Assembly (NCBI GenBank): GCA_024364735.1
Contig: JAGFNQ010009441.1
Coordinates: 43,543 to 107,542, forward strand
Length of the DNA stretch: 64,000 nt
Direction of reading: 5' to 3'
Source of the DNA: Boesenbergia rotunda
Lineage: Eukaryota; Streptophyta; Magnoliopsida; Zingiberales; Zingiberaceae
Shown here: piece by piece, positions 34,701-45,340 of the stretch
Position numbering within the stretch: the stretch's first letter is position 1
Layout of the letters: the number at the start of each line of letters is the position of its first letter
Made by a program: the position numbers and the translations under genes
Notes under the pieces: generated by a model
The model's database searches: none
What the model was told of the DNA's origin: nothing
The model's input: only the letters and a program-made list of their open reading frames with translations

Positions 34701-37700
34701 AGAAAACAAATAAAAATTTCTATCAATGGAACACACCCCAGTGTTGTAGAGGATCTGGCATATTATCTGTCTCAATTGTTTGTCCAGATATTAGTCATCA
34801 TCAGGCGACTAATATTCATATTGAAGAAGAAACTAAGAACTATTTCTGGAATGAAATGGAAAAAGAAACCTAGAAGAGCTAAGAATGAGAAACTTAAGAA
34901 AAGCAATTTTAGGTGAAGGCAGCAAATGATGATAAACCAAGTATATAACAGCAAAACACCACTGCAAGAAAACTTCAAACATACCTCTTATACATGCCCC
35001 TTGTTTGCTGAATACCCTCTCTTTGAAAAACCAAATTTAGGACAGCAGAGGCAACTGAAGTTCCAGAATAACTACTGCCAGCTTTGGCTAATGCTATCTC
35101 CAAGATCATTAACAGCTTTTGAAAATATTCTTTGTAGTTTGAAAAAAATTTCAATACCTTCAACAGAAAATCAAACAATTATATGTCTAAAATTATACTA
35201 AATCCAGTTACAGCATCTCAAAAAAATTTCCAGAAGTTTAAATAATCAAATAAATACTCAGCAATATTATTCTAGATTCTATTAAGACTAACCAACCTCT
35301 GCTTAAGCAAAAAATGACGGTGATATTTTAAAAATCTGTGTGCAATGCTAAAAGCATGTATTTGAGTGTTTGGAGAAGTGAACAGATGAAAACATGAGTG
35401 ACTGGATAAGTGAATCTAGTTTGTCCATTGCAAAATTGATTTAACAATTTGAAAGAGCCAAGGCTCAGTCTAGGTGGTGCCTGATTTGGATCAAAAGAAC
35501 AAGTATAAGTACAAGAATAGATATTAACATGAAGGCAACTTGATCCCTGACCAAGGAAACAAGAAAAACATGATCCCTAAGCATTGTAGTTAATTTAGTC
35601 AGAAAAATAAACAGAGATTGCCAAATAATAAAATGATTTCCTTAAAGAGGCGTAAGTTTCACCCATCCATATTGAGAGAAACATATGTAACATACCATAA
35701 GCCACAGATCTTCAGTCTTGGAAATGGGCAATCTATTCAGCACATCTTTAAGGAGGCTGAAGATAGAATGCAGATCTTCCTTGCTGATTGAAAGTGATTT
35801 ATTCGTTAAACATTTGATCTCAATGGAACTTCTCAGAATCCACAAGTTAGTAGCCTCCGCAAGTTTACCAGTGCAAAGTTTCTTTGCGAGGTTCTTTGCT
35901 TCATTTAATCTCCCGGATTGCAAGTAAAATGTAACATATTGACAGGCAAGATCCTCATTTAAGCATCCACTAGATTCAGCCCTTTCATAAACCTTAAGAA
36001 TGGATGAAATGGAATCTTGATCATCAACAAACATATTATTCAGAGCAGAAATTGAATTTTCTCCATCAGAGGTAACCATATTCAACCAAAATTTTGCATA
36101 GAGAGAAAACATCTTGGCTGTTGGCAAGACATTTAAAGCCTCCTCGTACACCTAAAGTATAGATGTCCAAGTAAATATAATTAAGACTGTACCCTATGAA
36201 GTAAACAAATATGACCAATTATAGAGAATAAATAAAAACAATTAATTGATCCAATGTAAATGTATAGTTCAAAACATATATATAATTGAAAATTCAAGAC
36301 AATTAACCACTAGTTACAAAAATAATTTACCATCAGAACACCAGAATAACTTTTAATGGCATGCAAAGAAGCTACATGCTCACTTCACTAAATTTTCACC
36401 ATCAATTATGCTAAAACAGTATAGGAATTCAGTGTACCACTCACCTGGATAGCTCTGTCCAATTTGGTCAGAAGTTTTGAACTTTCAAAATTATTCAGAT
36501 CTGAATTATAACCAATTTGCAATTGAGCAAACCAGTCCCAGTAATCCTCATTGTGTAAGAAATCTTTCTTAAGATGTTCCAACACTTCAACTTTCAATTT
36601 GTCACAAAGTGTGATATTCGCAGCATCAAATATCTCCACAAATTTCTGTCTTAAGGTCATACTTAATGGTATAGCCTCAATGGCTCCATGGTATATGGTT
36701 TGAAGAACCAAAGCACCTTGCTGCAAGAAAAGTTCCTCTCTTTTCTCCAAAGCACCTTCATGCACATCTGATGCTTGCTCTTCAATAAATGGTATTACAA
36801 GATCCTTGTTTTCTTCTTTCCACTGATCAGAATCATTGTTCCTATGTTGCAACAATTTAACATCTCCTAGAGCAACTTTTCGAGCTATCAATTTATTGAG
36901 ATAAGTTAGCTCCATTCGAAGATACTCCAGCCACAGATCTTCTGAATCAGGACAAGTCCTGAGACCATTCTGCATGAGAGCACGAGCAGCTGCAACATTC
37001 AAATTTTGATCAAACTCCCATGCTGCAGCATAGATCCAAAGTCCAGGAACCTTTGGATGGTATCTAATTGCCTGTGCTAGGACCTGCATATATCCAGAAT
37101 ATTAATATTAATATACGAAGGAAATTGCCAATTATTATATGAACACCTGATGTCTATCAATCCACAATGAGAGAGTATTACTCGGAGGACATGTCTAATA
37201 ACCAAATATATCATTTCCAGATAAAATAAGATATAATAGAGTTTTTTCTTCATTTAAGTTCAAAACAAGTTAGCAGATCAACAACCATTGACCAAGGAAC
37301 ACAAAATTGAGATTAGTTTGCTTAATAGGAAGAAAAAACCAACAAGCTAAATTGAGATTAGTTTCCTTTTAATTATCACAGGAAAACAGCTAGGATCATT
37401 CTAAACTATAAATTAATAAAAAAAAATATAGTTCAAAAAGCGAATTACCATAACTCATTAACATTCCAGCAATTTATATCAAAGACATTTTTTATGGAGA
37501 CTAGGAATGCAACTTAAGCATCATTCTCTCATAACCAAATAAATTCAAAGACAAAAAAACAAAGAAGAGGGACTACAAACTCAAAAAACTTCATCTTTAT
37601 ACCTGCTTCATCCGTCCATGTCTTTTGTCTCTACAAAACTCAAGGTATTTGAACCAGAGATCCAAATCGCCCCTGTACCTCATCGTGGCCATCCGGTATA

Positions 37701-38034
37701 TATCCAATGTCCTCAGGACCCCTGCGACGTCAGACAATGACCTCTTCCATATCTTTGATTTCTTCTTCTTGTTCTTTTCAAAAATACCCTTGTCGGCGAG
37801 CTTGCCGATAATGGCACGCTTTCGGAGGCTGCGGAGGGCGTCAAGCTTCTTCTCATACTCAATATATGCTATAAAGTCCTGTTTCAATGGGGAGCGGCGC
37901 TTGAGGCGATACTCGAAGTCCCTACGGCGGCGAACAATCTCGGCAATCTCTTCAACAGAGAAGAGGCCTCGCCGCTCGAGATCGTCTAGCTCATCGGCCA
38001 TCCGCTCCATCCGATACTGTACCACGTCCGCCAT
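31792..38034 (-). CDS. UTP6: U3 small nucleolar RNA-associated protein 6 homologue (UTP6), six exons
   Basis: UTP6 is a nucleolar subunit of the UTP-B subcomplex of the small-subunit processome, needed for early cleavages of pre-18S rRNA. Exons on minus: 38034-37603, 37083-36445, 36151-35696, 35157-34985, 32146-31963, 31881-31792. All introns are GT-AG (for example CAG|GTATAAAG and TGCAG|GTCC). The exons add up to 1974 nt, 657 codons plus TAA, close to the usual plant length. Residues 1-90 match the conserved UTP6 N-terminal domain (MADVVQYRMERMADELDDLE). HAT repeats follow: LWFKYLEF (126), LWIYAAAWEF (159), LWLEYLRMEL, YWDWFAQLQ, FSLYAKFW, LWILRSSIE, LWLM/VLKFF, LFRHCIELE, LWRGYYLME. The start at MADVV is the first conserved methionine; an upstream in-frame ATG (38082) gives a non-conserved tail. 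No stop or frameshift is seen, so it is likely functional. Intron 4 (2838 bp) is full of insertions. Confidence 0.95.
32243..33498. mobile_element. PIF/Harbinger-like Pack element in UTP6 intron 4
   Basis: 1256 bp with terminal inverted repeats gggtgcgtttggttgag and ctcaaccaaacgcaccc, flanked by tta on both sides (32240-32242 and 33499-33501), as expected for PIF/Harbinger. Subterminal arms carry ccaaggttatc / gataaccttgg pairs, the same as in 29194-30784. It encodes no transposase, so it moves only with help. The centre (about 32540-33213) is GC-rich and derives from a host gene (next entry), unlike the AT-rich arms. Confidence 0.85.
32632..33213 (-). pseudogene. Captured fragment of an HD-ZIP IV START-domain gene
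   Basis: Class IV homeodomain-leucine zipper proteins are plant epidermal transcription factors with a START lipid-binding domain. The minus strand at 33213-33157 encodes RRLPSGCLVQDMANGYCK. A 65-nt GT-AG intron (33156-33092) follows, and the next exon reads VTWVEHTEYDEE, then SAFGAGRWVAALRRRCE, SMLKLAQRMTRAFAAGMCAS and VMMRKS. After about 32750 the frame shifts, but homology resumes as RIVLCASTAVWIPV and RRLFDFLRDESCRS. It then meets TAG (32640-32638) where the family has a Q before W. No homeodomain or zipper is present. It is a non-coding passenger in the transposon, read in the same direction as UTP6 but within its intron. Family assignment is from remembered conserved motifs. Confidence 0.8.
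33800..34562 (+). repeat. LTR-like insertion in UTP6 intron 4
   Basis: The right part has an LTR layout in plus orientation, opposite to UTP6: inverted motifs gaatcgactaaggaatcgac (33842-33861) and ctgatcagcgacagatcag (34100-34118), a TATA box with a G run (ctataaaagggg, 34152-34163), the leader gtaatccttatcc, a C-rich stretch at 34508-34520 and the end GATCCCCAACA at 34562. The left end is uncertain; TGATACTTCAGG near 33803 is one candidate, but flanking 5-mers do not match. No internal region was found. Confidence 0.45.
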
Positions 38035-38104
38035 CTCCTCTGTCTTGGATGGTGACGATTGACTGCAAGCAAGGCTGTGCAAAAAAAGTGAAATTGGATG
38101 TGGT

Positions 38105-38122
38105 TTAGGGTTTAAACCCTAA
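38105..38122 (-). promoter_or_regulatory. Palindromic telo-box upstream of UTP6
   Basis: ttagggtttaaaccctaa is a perfect 18-bp palindrome made of two head-to-head telo-box cores (AAACCCTAA). It lies 71 bp upstream of the UTP6 ATG. Telo-boxes are known from promoters of plant ribosomal-protein and ribosome-biogenesis genes, often with TGGGCC site II elements. The nearest TGGGCC on minus is at 38841-38846, rather far away. Its position fits the gene's role, but activity is inferred. Confidence 0.65.
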
Positions 38123-39080
38123 TTTTATGTCACGTTCTGAGGTATAATTCCAATGTACCAAAGGGTACCCCACCTGGGGGCAACATAACAGGAAACTAGA
38201 ATCAACCACAAAGATACCATTTTCAAGACAATCAGTAAATTAGCAAAACTACTTCATATCCATGCATGCATGTATGTTCATCATTACAAGAAATCCATAC
38301 CAAAATGAAGTTTTAAAAAACATCAAATATAGAAAAGAAATATAGAAACCATAAAACCACATCAAACCGAGACTAGCGAATGTAAAGACAGGTATCAACA
38401 GGAGAGTAATGTAGAACAACCATTTTAAGTTAAAACAACCCCTTTCAGTTACATTTAAATTTGCAAGGTAATCACGGGGTGAACATAAAAGAAATATCAT
38501 TTAATTGTTCCTTCCCGTAGTTTAATTATTTATACCCCATTTTGCTATTTCATACATATATTTTATTTTCCCTTTTGAAAGCAGTGAAATGACATATATA
38601 TCCCATTTAATTCTTTATTCATGCACATAAAACAATTTGAGGAGGTCAAGGACAAAAATACAAAATTATTTTGATTTACGGAAATAGCCTGATGATCTAC
38701 TAGTCACTAAGTCCTCAAACTCCAATCTACAAGTGTTATAAAATGGCTTAAAATTCTACAACCCTTATTGATGATTGAAATCCTGAAATTTTAAATTCAA
38801 GAGTCAACTTGTTAATGATCCATGTCCTGATTAATAATCAGGCCCAGAAGAAAAACATATCGATCAAACTCAAAGTTCGACCCTATAATTTTTAACTGAT
38901 ACTAATAAAACTTGGCTTCCGCCTTAAGCGGAGATTATCACATATCTTTATTCATCTATTTAAATTGTCATTCTCTATTAATCAACCGATATCATTATTA
39001 ATCAATTGTAATGTATTAAGTGTACATAGATTAATTAATTAACTGATTAAACACCCAGATTAATTATTTAATCGAGCTAA
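38123..39080. other. Upstream region of UTP6, no second gene seen
   Basis: Presumed promoter and intergenic DNA. A/T-rich, with tta/taattaatt-rich text near 38940-39090 and one minus-strand TGGGCC (38841-38846). The 83-codon minus frame at 38249-38500 is hydrophobic but shows no family motif and is not annotated as a gene. Confidence 0.4.
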
Positions 39081-39605
39081 TCAATTAATTAATTGAAGTA
39101 TCGGCTCCTTGATACCTTGTCTTCTTCTTCTCCTTCGGGGTGATCGGACTGGAGCCAGCGAAAGACAAGCCGGAGGCAGCGGAGGCGGCACTCGCTGGTT
39201 CCACAGGGGAAAATCACAGCGGGTGGTTGAGGTGTGCCTGCGTTCCGGTGGTGGAGGCAGCGACTCGCCGACCTGGGGGCCTCAGTTGGGGCGGAAAGAC
39301 TCACCCGTCACGACGGAAAGCGGCGCTTAAGAAAGAAGATCAGGTTTCCGGTTCGTATACGGCTGCCGACGACAGTTTGCGTGTGGACTCGTGAAGAGGA
39401 GGCCGCCGACGGCGGCAGTCAGTGGCTTCGGCTCGGAGATGGGGAGGAGGAAGAGGAGAAGCCTCGGTTTGGTCGAGAGAGACTCGCCGAGGGAAACGAG
39501 GCTGAAGAGCTTAAACTGAACCCTAGCGACCGGCGCCTCGAAGGAGGCTGCGGCAGTTTTGCCACTCAGGAAATTGGGAACAGGGGTTAGGGTAAGCAAA
39601 TATTA
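39081..39605. other. GC-rich island, possible remnant first exon
   Basis: About 500 bp of GC-rich, exon-like DNA in AT-rich surroundings. The plus strand is open for 118 codons (39234-39590, R/E/G-rich) and the minus strand for 90 codons (39327-39599). Neither product resembles a family I know. The plus strand ends with ggaacaggggttagggtaagc, a good donor-like site (AGG|GTAAGC). A short echo of this end is at 42287-42335, so the module was duplicated. It may be a 5' exon of a lost gene or the divergent promoter side of UTP6. Confidence 0.4.
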
Positions 39606-40103
39606 ACGGAAAATATATATATATTATTTAATTTTTTTTAGGTTTAAAATTTTAATATTTAAAAACGAAAAAAAATATTTTGAATACTAAACTTATACAA
39701 TTTATTTGGAAAGGGATAGAATTGAATTTTTTTAAATTAGAATTTAATTTCACTCTTTAGAATAAATTTTTAGCAAAGAATGAGTAAAAATTAGAATTCA
39801 ATTCCATTCAAACCCTTCAAAATAAATACCTCTTTAGGTCTGAATTGTGAAAGAAATTTATTTGAAAAGTTAAAATTACTAAATATCCCTCTATATAAAT
39901 ATTAACGATATTATGATAAAAATATAAGAATTTTATTCAATTTTAGTAGATCTTAAATTAAGAAATTCAATTAAATTTTGTTATTTAGTAACTCATTCTA
40001 AATATAAAAATTGAATTCAATTCTAAATGGAATTTAATTCAATTTCATTATTTAAATAATTCAATTTAGTCCCTAAGTTAACACTTTATTTTTATTTTAG
40101 TCT

Positions 40104-40345
40104 AGGGTTCACCTTCCCAATTAGGTTATAGTGCTTAAACCAAAAAAATTAAAAATCAAAAAATCCCTGGGTTTACCTACTTAATTGAGTTATAATGTTC
40201 AAGCTAAAAAAAATTAAAAAATAAAAACCCTTAGGTTTCATCTCTCCCATTGGGTTATAATGTTCAAGCTAAAAAAAAAATTAAAAATCGAAAACCCTTA
40301 GATTCATTTTCCCAATTGAATTATAGTGTTCAATCATAAGTTTTT
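40104..40345 (+). repeat. Tandem repeat, about four units of 64-67 bp
   Basis: Units begin near 40104, 40168, 40231 and 40298. Each contains a variant of gggtttacctacttaattg, agttataatgttcaagct, a run of 7-10 A and attaaaaatcaaaaaccc. Copies differ by several bases, so the array is not recent. Confidence 0.75.
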
Positions 40346-41369
40346 TTTAAAAAAAGGACTTGAGTTGTCTCCTGTTACATGGTATTAAAATGATTACTTT
40401 TAAAATTTGGGACTAAAAAAAAAAGTAAACGTACAACTTTAAAACTATAAAAGTCTTTTCAAAAATTTAGTATTAGAATCATAAATATAATATCAAATTT
40501 AGTATCAACTTTGAAACTATAAAAGTCTGTAAATTGCCTTTAAATCCTCATTTGTATCTCAAACTTTACTATCGGTCTCCAAAAAGTTCATTTACACTCT
40601 CTGCATGCAATGTTTTATTTGCTTCAACTCTTTAATATATACTGATTTATTTAATTACCCTCATTATTTTTGATACAAAATATCTAAAATGAGGTATAAT
40701 TCCTCTTAAATTCAGTATCATTTAATTAGAATATAGTATATTTTCTGTTAAATTGAGTATGATTTTTTTTTAAACTAGTTGATCGAGAATTAATCGAAGC
40801 TACTCATCATTAATTGAAGCTACTCTAATCGATTGATGAAAAGTTCCAATTGATTAGAAATTGATTGATAAACGATCAATTGTATCTATCGCAAGAGAAC
40901 ATTACGCTTATTTTTTATAGGTATAAAATTTCAAAAATAAATATATTTTTTTGTAAATCCAGTATATTTAAATTAGAATTTAATAGATTTTCTATCAAAT
41001 TAAGTAAAAAAAATTCGTTTGATCAATTAATTAGGAATTCATACCAATCAATTGGCTTCCTCTAGGCCGTGCTCTACGGTCTTCCCACTCCCCGCAGTGA
41101 GTTTTTGTCTTTCCTAGATTTGAACCCTACAAAGATTCCTTGAATATGGTAGTTAAGTGAGCGGATGAATCAATTGGGTTGTACTCAATTTGATAGAAAA
41201 TATACTAAATTTTAGTTAAATTATATTAAATTTAGGAAAAATTATACTTTTTTCGAACTGTTTGTACCTAAAAAAAATTGAGAATAATTAGATAAATTAG
41301 TAGTTAAAACAAATAAAACTTTATATATACAAGGAGTTGAAATAATTTTTTTTTTTGAGAAAGTTAAGT

Positions 41370-42640
41370 TTATTATTAGGGAGTTTAGGATAATTACTAG
41401 TTAAATTTTTATAATAAAAAATTTAAAAAATATTAGTTATAAGATATCTTTTAAAATAAATCAATCATCGGTTAAAATTTGCTCATCAAATTTATTAATA
41501 ATTTTCAAACCAAAGGACTTTATTATTAGATTTCTTTGATTTCGAAAATTAAGAATTAAGAGTGAACAAAAAAATTTTTTTGTTAAATTGAACAAATCAT
41601 CCGAACAGATAAAATTTTAAAATTTGATTAGATTATTTTAAGAGAAATTTAAAAAAAAATCCCCAAAGAAAAATTTTCTATTTTACCGCTATTTTAATTT
41701 TTTTTAAAATAATTAATTTAATTTAATTTTAAAAAAATAAATTCGCTGTCTCAGTGGCCTCTGAGAATCGAACTCACATAGGTACCTATGCAGAAAATGC
41801 TTGACCAAAAATAATTAAATCATTAATTTTCACAAATTAACTGGACCATTATATCAAAATTATTAGGTATTCATCATCTATATCATACGTTTATCGTCTG
41901 CTACACTCGGGTGACATAATTAAATTGGATGCAGGGTTCCGAATTTTCTTTTTTAAAAAAATCACCTGTTAAACAATTCATCAGTTAAAATTTTAAAATA
42001 AAAAATACTAGTTATAACATTTCTTTTTAAAAAATCACCAGATAAAATTTTTCATTCAAATTTAATAATTTTCAATCTGAAGTTTATTATTAGATTTTTA
42101 TGGAACTTTATTATTAGATTTCTCTGATTTTAAGGATTAGGAGTCAGTAAAAATCGACTGAACCATCCAATTTTAAAATTTAATTCGGATTTTTCCTTTA
42201 AAAAGTAAATTAGCTTAATTCGATTTCAATTTTAAATAGATCGACGACGTCTCCTGCTGTGGCCTCGCCTAAGGCATCGACAGTTGCTTCAACTTGGGAA
42301 ATTGAAAAGGTTAGGAGGGGTTAGGGTAAGCAGAAAAAAAAATATTATTTAATTTTTTTTATTTAACATTATAACATTTAAAAACTATTAAATTGGATGG
42401 TCGAAGGATTAGGAATTTTTTTTTAAAAAAAAATCAACTTTTAAACAATTCATGTTAATTTTTTATAATAAAAATTCTATTATTTATAATATTTCTTTAA
42501 AAAATCACCCGTTAAAATTTTTTCATTCAAATTTAATAATTTTCGAACCATCCAACTTTGTTATTAGATTTCTTTGATTCCAAGAATTAGGAATGAATAA
42601 ATCGATTTGACTAATAGAATTTTAAAATTCGGTTCATTAT
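41370..42640 (+). repeat. Three diverged copies of an AT-rich 250-300 bp module
   Basis: Copies at about 41370-41650, 41940-42180 and 42400-42640. Each has the ordered words taaaatttt.ataataaaaa, atcac.cgttaaaattt, tcaaatttaataattttc, ttattattagatttctttga and aattaggagt. The element-like GC-richer piece 42240-42336 lies between copies two and three. There is no coding frame. Confidence 0.55.
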
Positions 42641-43611
42641 TTCGATCTTTTTCTAAAAAATTGGTTTTTTCGGTTTTAAAAATTCTTAACTAAATAAACT
42701 GAAATAAAACAAAATGAACAAATAAATCTCATATATTAAAAAAATTGATTTCGACTCCCATTAAATCTCTTATGATTCCATCATTGTTTAAAAAATAATT
42801 AATTCAATATTTAATCGAATTAATTAATATTTTTTCAGTTCAATCAGTTTGGTTAGTTCGAAACAAATTAATTTATTCGATTTGATTTGGTTCAATTAGA
42901 TTTTAATCGAATACTTAGGCTTATCAAAGAGGTTAAAAGTAGGATTTAGGGTATAGCAATATTCAATTTCTATTCTCGAATTTCTTCGTACAATCTTGCC
43001 ATCATAGCCAACATTGAAGTTGCCCTCATTGGTTAGCCTCACTTGTTAGCCTAGTTGGTACTTGCAGATTGCTATAATAGGATTTGGAATCAATTCCTCA
43101 ATGTATGGTTAAGTGTCTTGTCTCTTTTATGCAATTAGTCACTGGACTAAAGTAAAATGTTTTCATAATTTACTGAGCATGTAGAACAGTTTAAAAGGAC
43201 AGTTAAGATAATAACTTTACCTTTTATCTAATCAAGCTCGATGACCTAAAACAGCAAGACCGCCACAAGTATCATTGCCAACTAAAGCAAGACTTTAAGC
43301 GTATATGGACTATGAGAAGCAGCTCGTCGCCCATTCGATCTATTTTAACATGTGAATTGTTAAACGAAAATTATTTCAAAGTTTTAACAATTTTTAGAAC
43401 CATCAAACTTCTATATCATTAGTCCCCTTTGTTCCCTAGGATGGTAAAATTAGGGTTTAAGGCATAGTTTGTAAAATTATGATACGAGCCCTAGGATCGT
43501 ACAATCCTACTATTTGGCAGCAGCAAATGGCTCTTGGATCATTGGGAGAGAATGCCCAATGAACTAATTCATCTTGTGAATTTCCTCCAGGTGAATGGAG
43601 ACTCTCACTCT

Positions 43612-45308
43612 TGTTGGGTTTCGGTTGCATCGGAAATCCTCTTTATGTCCCCGGATTAAAATTTTATTAATTAAAACAAATACAGATGGAAAGAAACTTC
43701 CCAAGTGACCATTTTCATCATCGTGCTATTCGATTTGAGTGATCGCTTGAACAAACTTTTATTCAAGCAATTCTAAGTCCTTTATCGATTAGCCACAAAA
43801 TAGATGACGAATATAGATCGCCGGGTTTTGTGTTTGATTTCAGGGTCCATGACAAAATAAGGAAAACAATAAACTAGAATAAGAAAATAAGATTTATACC
43901 TCTTGTTTACCTCTCGATCTTCTATCGTATTCCTATCCTCTTCTTGGACGTCGTGTGGGCGACGGTCTTCCAAGAAACGAAGCCACCAACCGAAAGCCCA
44001 CTTCTTCCTCTTCTTGCTTGCGCTGAGACTCACTAAAGAAAGGAGATGATTCTCCTTTCTTTCACCTTTGCACCGAGAACCTCCACCCTTCTCCAAGGAT
44101 GATCACACCCAGAGAGGAGGAAGAGAAGAAGAGAAGAGAAGAAAGAAACAAATTCTTCCTTCTCCAAGCCTTAGCCACTGCCCACGTTCTTTCCTCTTCT
44201 TGCCGCCGGACAAAGGAAAGGAAAAGAGAATTTCCTTTTCTTGTTGTTGCCGCAAGTCACAAGGGAGAAGAGAAGGAAAAGAGAGGAGAAGAAAAGCAAG
44301 AGTTTTCCTCCTTCCCCAACTCCATGGCCGAACCCTTCTTGCCTCCTTGCGCCGGCCCCACAAGCCAAGAGAGAAAGAGAGAGAGAGAAAATAAGGGCTT
44401 AGGTTATGTTTCGTGATGACTTTATGAGATATATATAAGCTACAATAGAGACCATGAGGAGGAGTTGGTTTTGGTCTCTAATGGATCCTAAGCCAATCCA
44501 TTAATGATAACCCGTTCCACTAATGGGTTATCATTGAACAACCGCACCAACCCCATAATTAAATATGGGCTCCACCATATTGTGTGTATATAATCTCCCC
44601 GTGTTTAAGATATCGCATGTCCATTAATTAATTAAATTATTGATAATTTAATTAATTAATATCTAACTCCATGAGTAGTACCACTCAACCTTATCATCAT
44701 GTTAGACCAAGTCCACCTACAGGATTTACATGATGAACTTTATGAGCTCCTCAAGGGACATCATCATCCTAACGCATTAGGACACGGTTTCCTTTTATAA
44801 TCAATGACACACTATGTAAATAATATTATTTTCCAATTTACCGGGCCTATTGATTTAACAAATAAATCTCGTCCATTGGTAAATTAAAGAAATAGATATT
44901 AAGTACATGTGTCCATCATTATATTGGGATTAAGAGCATGTACATCATAATATCTGAGGTCTGATTCGATTATATAGTCAGTATAAATCAAATCACCTCT
45001 AATCGGTCGTGCTCAATATACACAAAATGTACTAGTGTAATTTTATAGTCAAGATACACTAATACCAAATTACATTACAACCATTTCAATTGTTTGTCTA
45101 AATCTATCTCGGTTGTGAGCCACTACTTATACTTCACAAGGGACTGATAACATGATCTTCTATGTGGCATCACACACCATGTTATCTACAATGTAAAGGA
45201 CAATAACATATATATAACAAATATAAAATGCAAACAATAACCATGTGATTCTTATTCCAAAATATAGATGTTCACATAAAAGCTAGGTTTTTAGTATACA
45301 TCCTAACA
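43612..45308 (-). repeat. 3' LTR of the minus-strand copia element
   Basis: 1697 bp. The minus strand starts TGTTAGGATGTATAC and ends CCGAAACCCAACA. It has a TATA-rich box (tatatatat, about 44429-44437), followed downstream on minus by a strongly purine/pyrimidine-biased leader (about 44390-44000, plus-strand gaga-rich). Short open frames on both strands of that leader are composition artefacts. The 5' LTR partner is only partly present (58771-58978), matching 43612-43815 closely. Confidence 0.85.
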
Positions 45309-45340
45309 ATCTCTACTTATACTAAAAGACTATGCTACCA

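Larger units (their letters stand above)
39606..43611. other. AT-rich intergenic region
   Basis: About 4 kb without a supported gene apart from the repeats listed separately. Long A and T runs dominate. At 41752-41785 the minus strand contains TGAG-TTCGATT-CTCA, which has the form of a tRNA T-arm, but no complete cloverleaf could be built. The boundary at 43612 is the end of a copia element. Confidence 0.5.

Noticed and set aside
38249..38500. 83-codon hydrophobic minus frame upstream of UTP6
   Set aside because: AT-rich composition, no homology recognised, no splice or promoter context.
41745..41800. Possible tRNA gene on minus (TGAG-TTCGATT-CTCA T-arm)
   Set aside because: No acceptor, D or anticodon arm could be fitted; at most a tRNA- or SINE-derived fragment.
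43782..44416. Open frames of 86-108 codons on both strands
   Set aside because: They lie in the purine/pyrimidine-biased leader of a copia LTR. K/R/E composition on one strand and L/F/S on the other reflect base composition.
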